Numbered from the stretch's first letter, positions 16,024 through 24,534 are shown. The stretch is 38,672 nucleotides of DNA from Sphingobium trunci (GCF_022664535.1 NZ_JAKUJY010000034.1:1-38672), one strand, 5' to 3'. The notes: generated by a model from the letters alone, not told the origin. Program-made: numbers and translations.

Positions 16024-16686
16024 CTATTTTCGATCGCGTGCCGGGCGGAAGATCAGCCATTCGATCTGAGCCCAAAATTCTTCCTGCAAGGCCTTGTCGT
16101 GTACCGATCGGCCCGTCAGGCACTCTATTTCGCCAGCGCGCTGAACCAGAACCGCGGCAAGGCTGATAACGATAATGTTGAGCAGGACCGGAGGGCCCGG
16201 CGGAAGTTCTCCCATTTCCTGCGCTTTGCTGATTCCCTTCAATGCAGTAAAGAAACGTGGTTTGTAGAAATTTGAGATCAGAAAATCCGTACGCGGCGAA
16301 TGATTCTGCAGTTCGGGGGCTATCAGTGCATGAAGATCCGGATTTTCTAAAAGAAATTCCATCAGGCTGCGTGTGCGAACGGCCATCTCAGTTAATTCAT
16401 CGACGCCGTCGCTCTCTCGCAGATCTGCATCGCTTCGAATGTGCATCTTATCGTAAAGTTCCGACGCCACTTCGCGCCATAGCTTCTCCTTACCTCCGAA
16501 ATGATAGTGGATCAGGGCGTCGGTAACGTTTGCATCTCGCGCGATTTGGCGTAAAGAACTTCCTTCAAACCCGTTCTTGGCAAACACCTTCAGGGCTGAT
16601 CTTCGAATCTTCTTTTTTGTCGCAGCGGATCTTGATGTTCCAACTGCCGATCCCTTTTTTTTCACGGATGTAGACAAATCTATCAA
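16024..16686 (-). CDS. TetR family transcriptional regulator
   Basis: The protein has 220 residues. The N-terminal DNA-binding domain is clear: KKKIRRSALKVFAKNGFEGS, then SLRQIARDANVTDALIHYHF (recognition helix ~52-66) and GGKEKLWREVA. A basic tail of ~22 residues precedes it. The C-terminal ligand domain is helical (LMEFLLENPDLHALI, PPVLLNIIVISLAAVLVQRA). TetR proteins linked to acyl-CoA clusters usually repress until a CoA-thioester binds. The large palindrome at 11351-11403 is the best candidate operator; I see no similar site before this gene, so autoregulation is unclear. Downstream (16687-16897) I find no supported gene. Confidence 0.9.
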   Translation of the reverse strand: MIDLSTSVKKKGSAVGTSRSAATKKKIRRSALKVFAKNGFEGSSLRQIARDANVTDALIHYHFGGKEKLWREVASELYDKMHIRSDADLRESDGVDELTEMAVRTRSLMEFLLENPDLHALIAPELQNHSPRTDFLISNFYKPRFFTALKGISKAQEMGELPPGPPVLLNIIVISLAAVLVQRAGEIECLTGRSVHDKALQEEFWAQIEWLIFRPARDRK

Positions 16687-16897
16687 CTTTTTAAGAAACC
16701 CACCCCCGCGCCACCGGTAAGGCTTTCTGCGAGTTCAGATGTGCTTGTTTTGATAGTCGATCTTTGCAGCGATTGCCCAGTTATGCAAGCAGATGATCAT
16801 CGTCGCTCCCCGTAAAGAGAGGCTCCGAATGAAATCAAAAGCCTTGAGAATGCACTTTGTCGATGCAGGGCGATCTGGACAGGTGTTGAGCTATTCC

Positions 16898-17712
16898 CAT
16901 TTGAGAGTCGGTTCCGAAATTAAACTGTATGGAAACAATGCCTTGCGATCCACCTTGTGATGAACTGGGTCAAGGCGAAGAGCCAAGCGGTTGCGGATGC
17001 GATGATCTGTTCGAAGTCCTTGACGAGGCGGCGGTTCGGGTGAGCCATGCAAGAGCTCGCTCGACAACCCCACGTCTGGGCAGGACTTCGAAGCCTTTGG
17101 CAGCATCCGAACGTTTGATGATCTCTATCGCCCAATCCCCGATGCGCTTCAATGCATCCCTGAGCTTGCTGCCCGAATAGCCGCCGTCGACAGACGCGCG
17201 GCGTAGCCAGGGGAAGCGTCCCAAGATCTCTGCGAGCGCCAGTGGAGCGCCGTCTCGGTCCTGAATAGCGGCATGGACCAGATCCGTGAGGATGTGCCGC
17301 TTGCCCCTTTTCACTTTCCTGCCTGCGTCGTAGCCCCGTGGGCCGCCGGATTCTGTGGTTTTCACTGACTGGCTATCGATCATACCAGCACTGGGAAACG
17401 CCTCCCAGCCGCTGGCCTCGGGTGCCAGCATCAAGAGGACGTGATTTTATGCTCAACCATAGCCCGGTGTCACGCCACAGCGTGAACCAGCGCCGGAGGG
17501 TTTGTGCGGACGGAAAGCAAGGTGGCAGCATGCGCCAAGACAGACCGCCGCGCTGCCGAGAGAAGATCGCTTCGACAATACGCAGCATTGCCCACTTCCG
17601 TGGTCGGCCCACTTTGGGTGCCGGGGGAAAGAACGGCTGTAGGACTTCCCACTCGCCATCCGTCAAATCGGTTGACGGGAGAGAATATGATCTCGTCTGG
17701 AACCGGGCGGCG
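16898..17712 (-). mobile_element. IS5-family insertion sequence, decayed
   Basis: This is about 0.8 kb around a broken DDE transposase gene. The two ends share an imperfect inverted CGGTTCC core (left GTCGGTTCCGAAATTAAAC near 16907; right, read inward, CCCGGTTCCAGACGAGATC near 17710). The exact ends and any target duplication cannot be fixed by eye. It sits between the catabolic cargo (TetR side) and the replication module, so it may mark the cargo boundary. Confidence 0.75.
16920..17666 (-). pseudogene. IS5-family transposase, two frameshifts
   Basis: Read leftward, the first frame (17666 down to ~17440) gives MTDGEWEVLQPFFPPAPKVG and RGGLSWRMLPPCFPSAQTL, the usual IS5 N-terminal region. 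A shift then gives MIDSQSVKTTESGGPRG (first Asp of the DDE triad) and RASVDGGYSGSKLRDALKR (second Asp). Near 17040 the frame returns to the first for NRRLVKDFEQIIASATAW at the C-end, so the two shifts cancel. The ILTD-LVHAAIQ region also seems to lack about 6-15 residues. The catalytic core is split, so the element should not move by itself. Confidence 0.85.
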
Positions 17713-17864
17713 CGCCAGTCACGCGACTAACCGCCATCGATCCGCCGGCTCCCAGCGCGCCGGCGGACATCCCCATTTGTGGGGAGCCCTATCCCACCAT
17801 GTTGGAATGGCCTGCAATTCCACTCGCCGGCAACCTACGCTCCCCAATCTGGAAGAGAGTGCGG

Positions 17865-18636
17865 ATGCCTGGCGAACAGGGAAGCGACGGCGATCGGCGG
17901 CTTCTCGACCGGGCGGGATTTGCACAGGAGTTTCTGCGACGCAATCCCCTCTATCGCGCGGACTGGCGAAAGGTCATCCGCTTGTCGGATGGCGCGATGC
18001 AGGAGCAGGAGGTGATGGCCCGACGCTGGGGCCTATGCTTTCCCGTGCACCCCGTCAGCCTTCGCCGCGGCCGAACCTGCGCTCTGGCAAGCAGCGCTCT
18101 CACCCACGACCATCATCCTCGATAAGGCGCCACCAGAGCATACCGATAGGGCGCCAATCAATCTGGACGCTTGGCCACGCATCCTAGCCGACCATAGCTT
18201 GTCGACAGGGCGGCACCTTGTCCTCGGCGACGTCGATGGCCCCCATCGGCTCTGGGTTCGCGATCCGCTGCCGGGTAGCTCTCTTGCTTATGTGATCGTT
18301 CGGGATGAAGCGATCGAACTGCGCCACGCAGCCGTTCAGCGTTTCGATCGCAGAATGGCGGGCGGCGCGCCCATGCGTCTACCGCCAGGGTTCACACCCA
18401 CGCCCTTCCAACGGCGACGCTTGTCCATGCTGCTTGATATTCTCGATGCGGTTCTCGACCGTACATACTCAGGCATCACGACGCATGAGATTGCACGCCG
18501 CCATGTCTATCCCACGCTAGACATCGGCCGCGGCAATGAGTGGAAATCGTCGGCCGAACGGCGCCGAACGCAGCGGCTGATCGACGAGGCGCTGGGCCTG
18601 ATGAACGGAGGCTATCGCGCCCTTCTGCACGGATAA
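17865..18636 (+). pseudogene. DUF2285 (DUF6499) regulator, frameshifted
   Basis: The first part, from ATG 17865, gives FAQEFLRRNPLYRADWRKV and MARRWGLCFPVHP, the DUF6499-like N-terminal domain. The second part, in another frame from 18061, gives FAAAEPALWQAAL and then the DUF2285 region: GRHLVLGDVDGPHRLWVRD, FQRRRLSMLLDILDAVLDR and ALGLMNGGYRALLHG. The break is at 18057-18061, where AGCCTTC stands where a codon for Pro would restore the frame (two bases lost, or one gained). Proteins of this kind act as small DNA-binding regulators of conjugative elements, usually just before the HTH and repA genes, as here. The open piece from 18199 could still be translated. Confidence 0.75.
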
Positions 18637-18670
18637 TCCCGCCGCCTCCGGTGCGACAAAAATGGGTCGC

Positions 18671-18684
18671 GCAAAATAGCCGCT
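18671..18684 (+). repeat. Second copy of the GCAAAATAGCCGCT motif
   Basis: This 14-base motif is identical to 1653-1666. It lies in the 134-base gap between the DUF2285 gene and the HTH gene, 87 bases before the HTH start (the first copy is 127 bases before the DUF2493 start). The inverted left arm present at 1611-1621 is missing here. CTCCGC-rich sequence follows both copies. A shared regulator site is possible. Confidence 0.45.
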
Positions 18685-18770
18685 CCATCTCGCCGGTCCT
18701 GCTCCGCCACGTTCTTCCAGCCCGATCAATCGCCGCCGTGGGCGATCCGGGCTTAGACGGAGAAACGCAG

Positions 18771-19031
18771 ATGAAACAACCCGAACCACATTCGCCACAG
18801 TTTCTGAAGACACCTGCCGCCGCCGCGCGGCTCGGCCTGTCGCCCCGCACGCTCGAGAAGCATCGCTGCTATGGCACCGGCCCCAATTTCCACAAGCTGG
18901 GCGGCCGCGTCGTCTATTCGATCGAGGCGCTCGACGCCTGGGCCGAGCTCGGTCGCCGCCGTTCGACCTCCGACCCCGGCACCGGCGTCTGCCTGCCCGC
19001 CAAGCGTTTCGATAGCCAGTCGGCACGCTGA
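18771..19031 (+). CDS. Helix-turn-helix (AlpA/excisionase-like) protein
   Basis: The protein has 86 residues from ATG 18771 (GGAGAAACGCAG upstream). It contains a MerR-like winged HTH: FLKTPAAAARLGLSPRTLEK (11-30) followed by GPNFHKLGGRVVYSIEALDAW. The size and fold match AlpA/RdfS-type proteins, which act as recombination directionality factors or as activators in integrative elements, and also match small repA regulators. repA starts 4 bases after its stop, so they form one unit. No integrase is visible to decide between excision and regulation. Confidence 0.85.
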   Translation: MKQPEPHSPQFLKTPAAAARLGLSPRTLEKHRCYGTGPNFHKLGGRVVYSIEALDAWAELGRRRSTSDPGTGVCLPAKRFDSQSAR

Positions 19032-19035
19032 GACG

Positions 19036-19920
19036 ATGCGAGCTCGCTTGTCATCGTCTGCCATTGCCGGCCCCGAGCGGCGGCAGCTCGACCTGTTCCG
19101 TTCGGTCCCGGTCGATCCGGCGCCGCGCGATGCGCAGGACCTCATGGCTTGGCCCTTCTTCAGCCTCGCCAAGTCGCGCCGCAGCGCACCGATCGACTTT
19201 CGGATGGGCGAAACCTGGATCTCGGTCGAGGCCGTGCCCGAGCATGGCATGGCGACCATCTGGGACGCCGACATATTGATCTGGGCGGCGAGCCAGCTCG
19301 TTGAGGCCCGGGATGCCGGGCGTCCGACCTCGCGGCTGATGGCGACGACGCCGCACGAGATATTGACCTATGTCCGGCGCGGAACCGGCCGCGACAATTA
19401 TGATCGCCTCAAGGCCGCGCTCGACCGCCTCCAGTCGACGACCGTCGCGACCTCGATCCGCCAGCAACATCAGCGCCGCCGCCATCGCTTCTCCTGGATC
19501 AACGAATGGCAAGAGCGGCTTGACGCACAGGGGCGCCCGCTCGGGATCGAGCTGATCCTGCCCGATTGGTTCTATGCTGGCGTGCTTGATCGCGCGCTCA
19601 TCCTGACGATCGACCGCGCCTATTTCGATCTCACTGGCGGCCTGGAGCGCTGGCTCTACCGGATCGTGCGCAAGCATGGCGGTCGTCAGAAGGGCGGCTG
19701 GAGCTTCGACTTCGAACATCTGCACGTGAAGTCGGGCGCGCTCTCGCCGCTCAAGCGCTTCGCCTTCGAGCTACGCGCCATCGTGAAGCGCCAGCCCTTG
19801 CCCGGCTATGCGCTCCGGATCAAGCATGGGTTCGGCAAGGAGCGGCTCGGCTTCATGCCTGTTCCGGTCGACCCGTTCGATGCGGCCATGCGCCGCCTCA
19901 AGCTTCCAGTCTGTGGATAA
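19036..19920 (+). CDS. repA: Replication initiator protein RepA
   Basis: The protein has 294 residues from ATG 19036. Recognised stretches are MAWPFFSLAKSRRSAPIDFR, WDADILIWAASQLVEARDAG, TPHEILTYVRRGTGRDNYDR and YFDLTGGLERWLYRIVRKHG, with a basic RQQHQRRRHRFSW in the middle. These match the plasmid RepA (RPA) family, which binds iterons through winged-helix domains and opens the origin. Three iterons and an AT-rich palindrome follow directly, making a compact replicon. Such repA genes also occur in ICEs, where they allow replication of the excised circle. The longer frame starting inside the HTH gene is ignored. Confidence 0.9.
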   Translation: MRARLSSSAIAGPERRQLDLFRSVPVDPAPRDAQDLMAWPFFSLAKSRRSAPIDFRMGETWISVEAVPEHGMATIWDADILIWAASQLVEARDAGRPTSRLMATTPHEILTYVRRGTGRDNYDRLKAALDRLQSTTVATSIRQQHQRRRHRFSWINEWQERLDAQGRPLGIELILPDWFYAGVLDRALILTIDRAYFDLTGGLERWLYRIVRKHGGRQKGGWSFDFEHLHVKSGALSPLKRFAFELRAIVKRQPLPGYALRIKHGFGKERLGFMPVPVDPFDAAMRRLKLPVCG

Positions 19921-19929
19921 TGGCCATGG

Positions 19930-19995
19930 GAGTCGTCCTATCAGGAACCACCGGAGTCGTCCTTTCGGGAACCGCAGAGTCGTCCTATCGGGAAC
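19930..19995. repeat. Three iterons downstream of repA (candidate oriV)
   Basis: The 19-base unit GAGTCGTCCTATCGGGAAC occurs at 19930-19948 (one change), 19954-19972 (one change) and 19977-19995 (exact), with periods of 24 and 23 bases, i.e. slightly over two helical turns. All three point the same way. The position just after repA and before an AT-rich patch is typical for RepA binding. Confidence 0.8.
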
Positions 19996-20061
19996 TGCGA
20001 TGTGCCGGAAACCTGCACAACTCCGCGCCAAACCGGCGCCCCTCTAACCATCCTAATAGAA

Positions 20062-20080
20062 AAGAATATTTCATATTCTT
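20062..20080. other. AT-rich palindrome next to the iterons
   Basis: AAGAATAT (20062-20069) and ATATTCTT (20073-20080) form perfect 8-base arms around TTC, in an AT-rich patch surrounded by GC-rich DNA. It is suited to be the unwinding region of the origin or a binding site. The rest of 19996-20255 has no clear gene; a 30-codon frame (20167-20259, starting MAIRANDRIAAMLPFGGM) overlaps the next start by ATGA and might be the remnant of a lost parA-like gene. Confidence 0.45.
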
Positions 20081-20255
20081 CCTAACCGCGCGGCGGCCTG
20101 TGGATTTCGCTGTCGTGGCGCCATCTTGTCAGCCAGGATGCCGCCAACCGTCCTGGAGGGCGCGTCATGGCGATCCGCGCCAACGACCGCATCGCCGCCA
20201 TGCTGCCATTCGGCGGCATGCCGGCCGCTTCCCTTTCTCTTCCCGGAGACATGAA

Positions 20256-20774
20256 ATGACCCATTCGCCGCCCGGCGAGCGCGTGTCCGCTCGCGCGATC
20301 CCGTCGCTCCGAAGCGACCGCACGGAGATCGAACTGATCTGGATCGAGAAGCGGCTCGAACACTGGATACGCTTCGGCCGCGTCGCGGACGAGCGGATCG
20401 TCAGCCGCAAGACGCGCATCCTTGCCTTCCGGCCCGATGCACTCATCGCGTTCGTGCGCTGGTCGGCCAATGATTATGGCACGATCCATTCGCGCATCGA
20501 CATATTGCGCGCCGTTCGGCCGGGCGAAGCCTATACGACCGTGCCCTTCGTTCGGCCGGGCGGCGAACTTCTGCTGTCGATCGAAGGTTGGCCAAAGGTG
20601 CGATGGGCGCTCGAACTGATCGAGGCGATCGAAGCTGTCGGTCTCGATCCGAGCGAGGTCGCGCCCGATCACTGGCGTCATGCGCATAATCGTCTGAGCG
20701 CAGGCGAGCCCGTGCGCGCCTATACGCCGGAGCGACATAAGGCCTGGCTCCGGCGCAAGGCGCTCGGCCAATGA
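20256..20774 (+). CDS. DUF2840 domain protein
   Basis: The protein has 172 residues from ATG 20256. Core pattern: TEIELIWIEKRLEHWIRFGR, then ILAFRPDALIAFVRWSANDY, VRPGEAYTTVPFVRPGGELL and HWRHAHNRLSAG. I recognise the DUF2840 family of alphaproteobacterial conjugative elements, always found beside traF. Function unknown; probably a soluble helper of transfer or replication. Its stop overlaps the traF start by four bases (ATGA). In most loci of this kind a parA gene lies between repA and this gene; here it does not. Confidence 0.8.
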   Translation: MTHSPPGERVSARAIPSLRSDRTEIELIWIEKRLEHWIRFGRVADERIVSRKTRILAFRPDALIAFVRWSANDYGTIHSRIDILRAVRPGEAYTTVPFVRPGGELLLSIEGWPKVRWALELIEAIEAVGLDPSEVAPDHWRHAHNRLSAGEPVRAYTPERHKAWLRRKALGQ

Positions 20775-21370
20775 CCCGCCTTGGCTATGTGCTGGTGACG
20801 ATTGTCGCTGCCGAGCTGTTCACCGTGCTGTTCGCGGCTGCCGCGTGGTTCTCGTCGCAGCCGCGCCTGCTCTGGAACGCCAGCGCCAGCGCATCGATCG
20901 GCCTCTATCGGCTGCATCCGGGCGACACGCCCATTGTGGGCGATATGGTTGCCTATCGGCCATCGCCCGCGCTGGCGCGGTTCATGGCCGGGCGCCATTA
21001 TCTGCCCGTCGGCGTGCCGCTGCTCAAGCATGTGGCGGCGCGACCGGGCGCCACGATCTGCCGCCACGATGCGGCGGTGACGATCGACGGGCGCACGGTC
21101 GTTGTCGCTCGGGCGATCGACAGCCATGGCCGACCCTTGCCGGTCTGGCGCGGCTGCCATGTGCTTCAGGCTGATCAATTGTTCCTGCTGAACACCGCAC
21201 CCGACAGTCTCGACGGCCGCTATTTTGGGCCGGTCCCGGCGTCGGGCCTGATCGGCCGCGCGACGCCGATCCTCACCCGCGACACACCCGAAGCGCCCTT
21301 GCGCTGGCGTTCGGCGGCCGTGCGCCAGTTCCAGCCCATCACCCACGAAGGAGATGTTCCATGCAAATAG
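20771..21370 (+). CDS. traF: TraF-type S26 signal peptidase
   Basis: The protein has 199 residues. One N-terminal membrane helix (YVLVTIVAAELFTVLFAAAA) anchors it facing the periplasm. The catalytic serine region NASASASIGLYRL gives Ser 40 (the usual S-x-P-x-G has Ser instead of Pro), and the general base is Lys 86 in VPLLKHVAA. A late GRYFGPVPASGLIGRATP is the family C-terminal box. In RP4 TraF processes and cyclises the TrbC pilin, whose gene is present at 28224. It overlaps DUF2840 by four bases at its start and the following DUF736 gene by ten at its end. Confidence 0.9.
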   Translation: MTRLGYVLVTIVAAELFTVLFAAAAWFSSQPRLLWNASASASIGLYRLHPGDTPIVGDMVAYRPSPALARFMAGRHYLPVGVPLLKHVAARPGATICRHDAAVTIDGRTVVVARAIDSHGRPLPVWRGCHVLQADQLFLLNTAPDSLDGRYFGPVPASGLIGRATPILTRDTPEAPLRWRSAAVRQFQPITHEGDVPCK

Positions 21371-21705
21371 GTTGTTTCCGGGCGGAAGGCGACGGCTTCG
21401 CCGGCCGCCTCCAGACGCTGACGCTCGATGTCGCGCTGCGGCTCGTGCCGACGGGCTTCACCGGCCACGGTCGGGCGCCGGACTGGCGCGTCCATCTCGC
21501 CGACGCAGATGCGCCGGACGGCATTGGACCCGAGGTTGGATCGGGCTGGAACCGTGACGGCAAGAGTGGAGCCTTCATTACGCTCCAGCTCGATTGTCCA
21601 GGCTTTGCCCGCCCGATCCGCGCCAATCTGCTGCGTTCCAATCGCGGCGATGAGGGCCATGTCCTGCTCTGGTCGCCGCGCCTGCGGCGCCCAAACGCGG
21701 ACTGA
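21361..21705 (+). CDS. DUF736 family protein (second copy)
   Basis: The protein has 114 residues (MQIGCFRAEGDGFAGRLQTL). It keeps the family frame: G-F-x-G-x-L-x-T-L at the start, DWRVHLADADAPDG in the middle, GSGWNRDGKSGAFITLQLD and ARPIRANLLRS. It differs strongly from the copy at 4294-4614 and carries a longer central loop. The start is inside the last codons of traF (AAGGAGATGTTCC upstream). Its place within the transfer operon suggests a role in conjugation rather than maintenance, but no biochemical function is known for the family. Confidence 0.8.
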   Translation: MQIGCFRAEGDGFAGRLQTLTLDVALRLVPTGFTGHGRAPDWRVHLADADAPDGIGPEVGSGWNRDGKSGAFITLQLDCPGFARPIRANLLRSNRGDEGHVLLWSPRLRRPNAD

Positions 21706-21709
21706 ACCG

Positions 21710-22510
21710 GTGCGCGCCCGCTTCGCATCGCGCTGCCGGTTCGGCGTCGTTCGCCTCGCTGGTGCATCGGCCCTGACCAGCCCCTTCACCTTCCTCTTCC
21801 CGGCTATTGCCCTGCTTGCCGTCACCCCTGTGGCTGCAGCCCGCGCGCAGGCTGCCGACCATTCCTATGCCGCCCATGTGACCGAAGCGGCGCAACGGTT
21901 CGGCATCCCGGACGCGTGGATCTGGGCGGTGATACGCGCCGAAAGCAATAGCGATCCGGCGGCCATCTCGCAGGTCGGCGCCATGGGGCTCATGCAGATC
22001 ATGCCCAGCACCTGGGCCGATATGACGGCGCACTACGGGCTTGGCGGCAATCCGTGGGACGCGCGCGCCAACATCCAAGCCGGCGCGGCTTATCTGCGCG
22101 AAATGATGGAGCGATATGGCGATCTCACCGCCGCGCTGGCTGCCTATAATGCGGGGCCGGGCCGGGTGGACGACTGGCGCCGGCGTGGCCGTCCTTTGCC
22201 CGCCGAGACGATCGCCTATGTCGCGAAGATCGCGCCGATCCTCGGCACATCCGGCATCGCTTCGCCTGCCGTCGTGCCTGCGGTTCCGCGCGCGTCGGCT
22301 GCGCCGTCCTGGCGAGATGCAGCGCTGTTCGTGCTGCGCGACGATGGTGCATCAGATGGGAGCGAAGGCGCCGCCGATCCCGCCCTCGTCGCACAGCCGG
22401 ATGATGCGGTGCGCGCTGAACCAGCGCAGCTACCGGCTCCATTGCGCCGCTCGTCCATACCCCGTTCGTCGGGTCTCTTCGTCCCGCTTTCCGGACGGAG
22501 CGAGCAATGA
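21710..22510 (+). CDS. Conjugal lytic transglycosylase (SLT family)
   Basis: The protein has 266 residues from GTG 21710, five bases after the previous stop. A signal peptide (FTFLFPAIALLAVTPVAA, ending near ARAQA) exports it. The SLT domain covers ~50-175: IWAVIRAESNSDPAAIS with catalytic Glu 78, GAMGLMQIMPSTW, YLREMMERYGDLTAALA and AAYNAGPGRV. It opens peptidoglycan so the secretion channel can pass, like VirB1/TrbN. The last ~90 residues are Pro/Ala-rich and low in complexity. The longer open frame starting at 21428 is antisense-like overlap with DUF736 and is not used. Confidence 0.9.
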   Translation: MRARFASRCRFGVVRLAGASALTSPFTFLFPAIALLAVTPVAAARAQAADHSYAAHVTEAAQRFGIPDAWIWAVIRAESNSDPAAISQVGAMGLMQIMPSTWADMTAHYGLGGNPWDARANIQAGAAYLREMMERYGDLTAALAAYNAGPGRVDDWRRRGRPLPAETIAYVAKIAPILGTSGIASPAVVPAVPRASAAPSWRDAALFVLRDDGASDGSEGAADPALVAQPDDAVRAEPAQLPAPLRRSSIPRSSGLFVPLSGRSEQ

Positions 22511-22561
22511 GCGGTCATGGCGTTCGCTGGCGTTGTCAGGCGTGGAATTTACACCGTCTGA

Positions 22562-22711
22562 GTGGAAGGCAACACGCTGGAATCGAAGGAAAAAGTGGAT
22601 GGCGAGATAAAAGACATGCCACCTGTGGGGCATCATGTGGTTGTAAGTCGGGGAGATTTTCAGGTGGCACTGGAACTTGCGCGGTGGCGCGATTTTCCGA
22701 TTATCGCGTAA
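22562..22711 (+). CDS. Possible 49-residue protein inside the transfer operon
   Basis: A GTG at 22562 opens a frame of 49 codons ending in TAA 22709-22711. It has a charged start (NTLESKEKVDGEIKD) and a well-formed end (VVVSRGDFQVALELARWRDF). It is too short for routine gene calls. The same 244-base gap also holds an 83-codon frame (22507-22758) that joins both neighbours by ATGA overlaps but has an unconvincing, Arg/Cys-rich product. GC is lower here than in the neighbours. Either a small real gene, or the remnant of a degraded one. Confidence 0.3.
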   Translation: MEGNTLESKEKVDGEIKDMPPVGHHVVVSRGDFQVALELARWRDFPIIA

Positions 22712-22754
22712 ACTCAACTGATCAGCGGGTGGCAGCATCGATTCCGGGGCCGCG

Positions 22755-24500
22755 ATGACCAGCGGCGGCGATGATTTCCAGGTTCGGCCGGGAAGGAGCC
22801 GGGACACGGGCAAGGGTTCGGGACGCAAGGTCCGGAGCCTCGCGGCGCAGGTGCGCCGGGCCGCGGCGAAGGCGGGCTATAGCCGCCGGGGACCGTCGCG
22901 CGGCAAGGGCACCGGGCGCCATGGCCGCGGCCGTATCGCGCGGCTGCGCACCGGGGCTCCGGCCAACGCCCGGCGCGTCGTCATCAAGGCCCGTGTCGTG
23001 CGGCACAAGGGGGTTAAGTTTCGCGCGGCGCCGCTGGCGCGCCATCTCGCTTATTTGAAGCGCGATGGCGTCACCGGCGATGGACGCGACGCCTCGATGT
23101 TCGACGTCCGCATCGACCAGGCCGATGGTGACGCCTTCGCCGAACGTTGCGAGGATGACCGGCATCATTTCCGCTTCATCGTGTCGCCCGAGGATGCCGG
23201 GCAGATGTCGGATATTCGCGCCTTCACCCGCGAACTGATGGATGACATGGCAAATGATCTCGGCACGCGACTCGACTGGGTCGCGGTCGATCATTGGAAC
23301 ACCGACAATCCCCATATCCATATCCTCGTGCGCGGCGTCGATGAGAGCGGTGCCGATCTGGTCATCGATCGCGATTATATCCGCGAAGGCATGCGCGGCC
23401 GAGCGCAAGAGCGCGTCACCGCCGAGTTGGGGCTGCGCAGTGAGCAGGACATCCGCACATCCCTCGAACGGGAGGTGGATGCCGATCGCTGGACCAGCCT
23501 CGACCGGCGCCTGCAGAGGCTGGCCGAAGAAGCGACCGGTCTGATCGACCTGCGTCCGGGTGGCGACGACGATCCCGAAATGCGTCGCCTGCTGCTGGGC
23601 CGTGCCGACAAGTTGGAACGGCTGGGCCTGGCTGACCGGCAGGGTCCAGCGGTCTGGTCGCTGAAGACAGGCGCGGAGCAAACGCTGCGCGATCTTTCCA
23701 TTCGCGGCGACATCATCAAGACGATGCATCGAGCGATGAGCGACGCGGGGCGGGCCATCGAGCCCGCCGGTTTCGCACTGCACGGGGAGGCTCCCGCGAG
23801 CCCGATCGTCGGCCGGCTGGTCGAACGCGGCCTTCATGATGAACTTGCCGGCACCGCCTATGCCGTGATCGATGGCGCGGACGGGCGAACCCATCATTTG
23901 CGCTTCGACGATATGGAGATGACCGGCGACGCCAAAGCCGGCGCCATCGTCGATACGCGGAGCTGGCGGGACCCCAGGGGCAACACGCGGCTCTCGCTCG
24001 CCACGCGCTCCGACCTGACATTGGCCGAGCAGGTCAAGGCGCCCGGTGCCACCTGGCTCGACCGCCAGCTCATTGCCCGCGAGCCGGTGGTGACCGGCGG
24101 CGGGTTCGGGCTCGAGATCCGGGAGGCGATGGAGGCGCGGTCACTCCACCTTGAAGCGGCCGGGCTCGCGCAGCGCCGCGGCGCCGGCTTCCTGTTCGCC
24201 CGCGACCTGATCGCGACGCTCAGGGGCAATGAAGTCGATAGCGAGATCGAGGCGATCGCCCGGCGCACCGGACTCCCACACAAGCCTTCGTCGGCCGGCG
24301 ACTATGTGAGCGGCCTCTATCGCGAACGCGTGACGCTCGCCTCGGGGCGGTTCGCCATGATCGATGACGGACTCGGCTTCCAGCTCGTCCCCTGGCGCCC
24401 CGTGCTCGATCAGCATCTGGGTAAGCATATCAGCGGCACCATGACACCTGGCGGCACTGTCGACTGGTCGCTCGGTCGTGGCCGGGGGCTGGACCTGTGA
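22755..24500 (+). CDS. Relaxase (RlxS/DUF3363 type)
   Basis: The protein has 581 residues. The first ~70 residues are basic and disordered (RKVRSLAAQVRRAAAKAGYS). The nuclease domain follows: ARHLAYLKRDGVTG with the probable nucleophile Tyr 100, DDRHHFRFIVSPEDAG, and the metal-binding triad in DHWNTDNPHIHILVRG (His 180, 187, 189). The remaining ~350 residues are the DUF3363 region. The enzyme nicks oriT, stays bound to the 5' end and pilots DNA through the channel. I see no sure oriT nearby. The downstream traG is separated by 34 bases with its own AGGAG. Confidence 0.9.
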   Translation: MTSGGDDFQVRPGRSRDTGKGSGRKVRSLAAQVRRAAAKAGYSRRGPSRGKGTGRHGRGRIARLRTGAPANARRVVIKARVVRHKGVKFRAAPLARHLAYLKRDGVTGDGRDASMFDVRIDQADGDAFAERCEDDRHHFRFIVSPEDAGQMSDIRAFTRELMDDMANDLGTRLDWVAVDHWNTDNPHIHILVRGVDESGADLVIDRDYIREGMRGRAQERVTAELGLRSEQDIRTSLEREVDADRWTSLDRRLQRLAEEATGLIDLRPGGDDDPEMRRLLLGRADKLERLGLADRQGPAVWSLKTGAEQTLRDLSIRGDIIKTMHRAMSDAGRAIEPAGFALHGEAPASPIVGRLVERGLHDELAGTAYAVIDGADGRTHHLRFDDMEMTGDAKAGAIVDTRSWRDPRGNTRLSLATRSDLTLAEQVKAPGATWLDRQLIAREPVVTGGGFGLEIREAMEARSLHLEAAGLAQRRGAGFLFARDLIATLRGNEVDSEIEAIARRTGLPHKPSSAGDYVSGLYRERVTLASGRFAMIDDGLGFQLVPWRPVLDQHLGKHISGTMTPGGTVDWSLGRGRGLDL

Positions 24501-24534
24501 CCTATCCCATTCTCACAATCAGGAGCATCCTCCC

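Noticed and set aside
16828..16960. Short frame from ATG 16828 running into the left end of the IS (MKSKALRMHFVDAGRS...)
   Set aside because: About 44 codons, no recognisable features and it continues into IS sequence; chance cannot be excluded.
19929..19995. Repeats after repA as a CRISPR array
   Set aside because: Units are 19 bases with 4-5 base gaps, far too short for spacers; position and period fit iterons.
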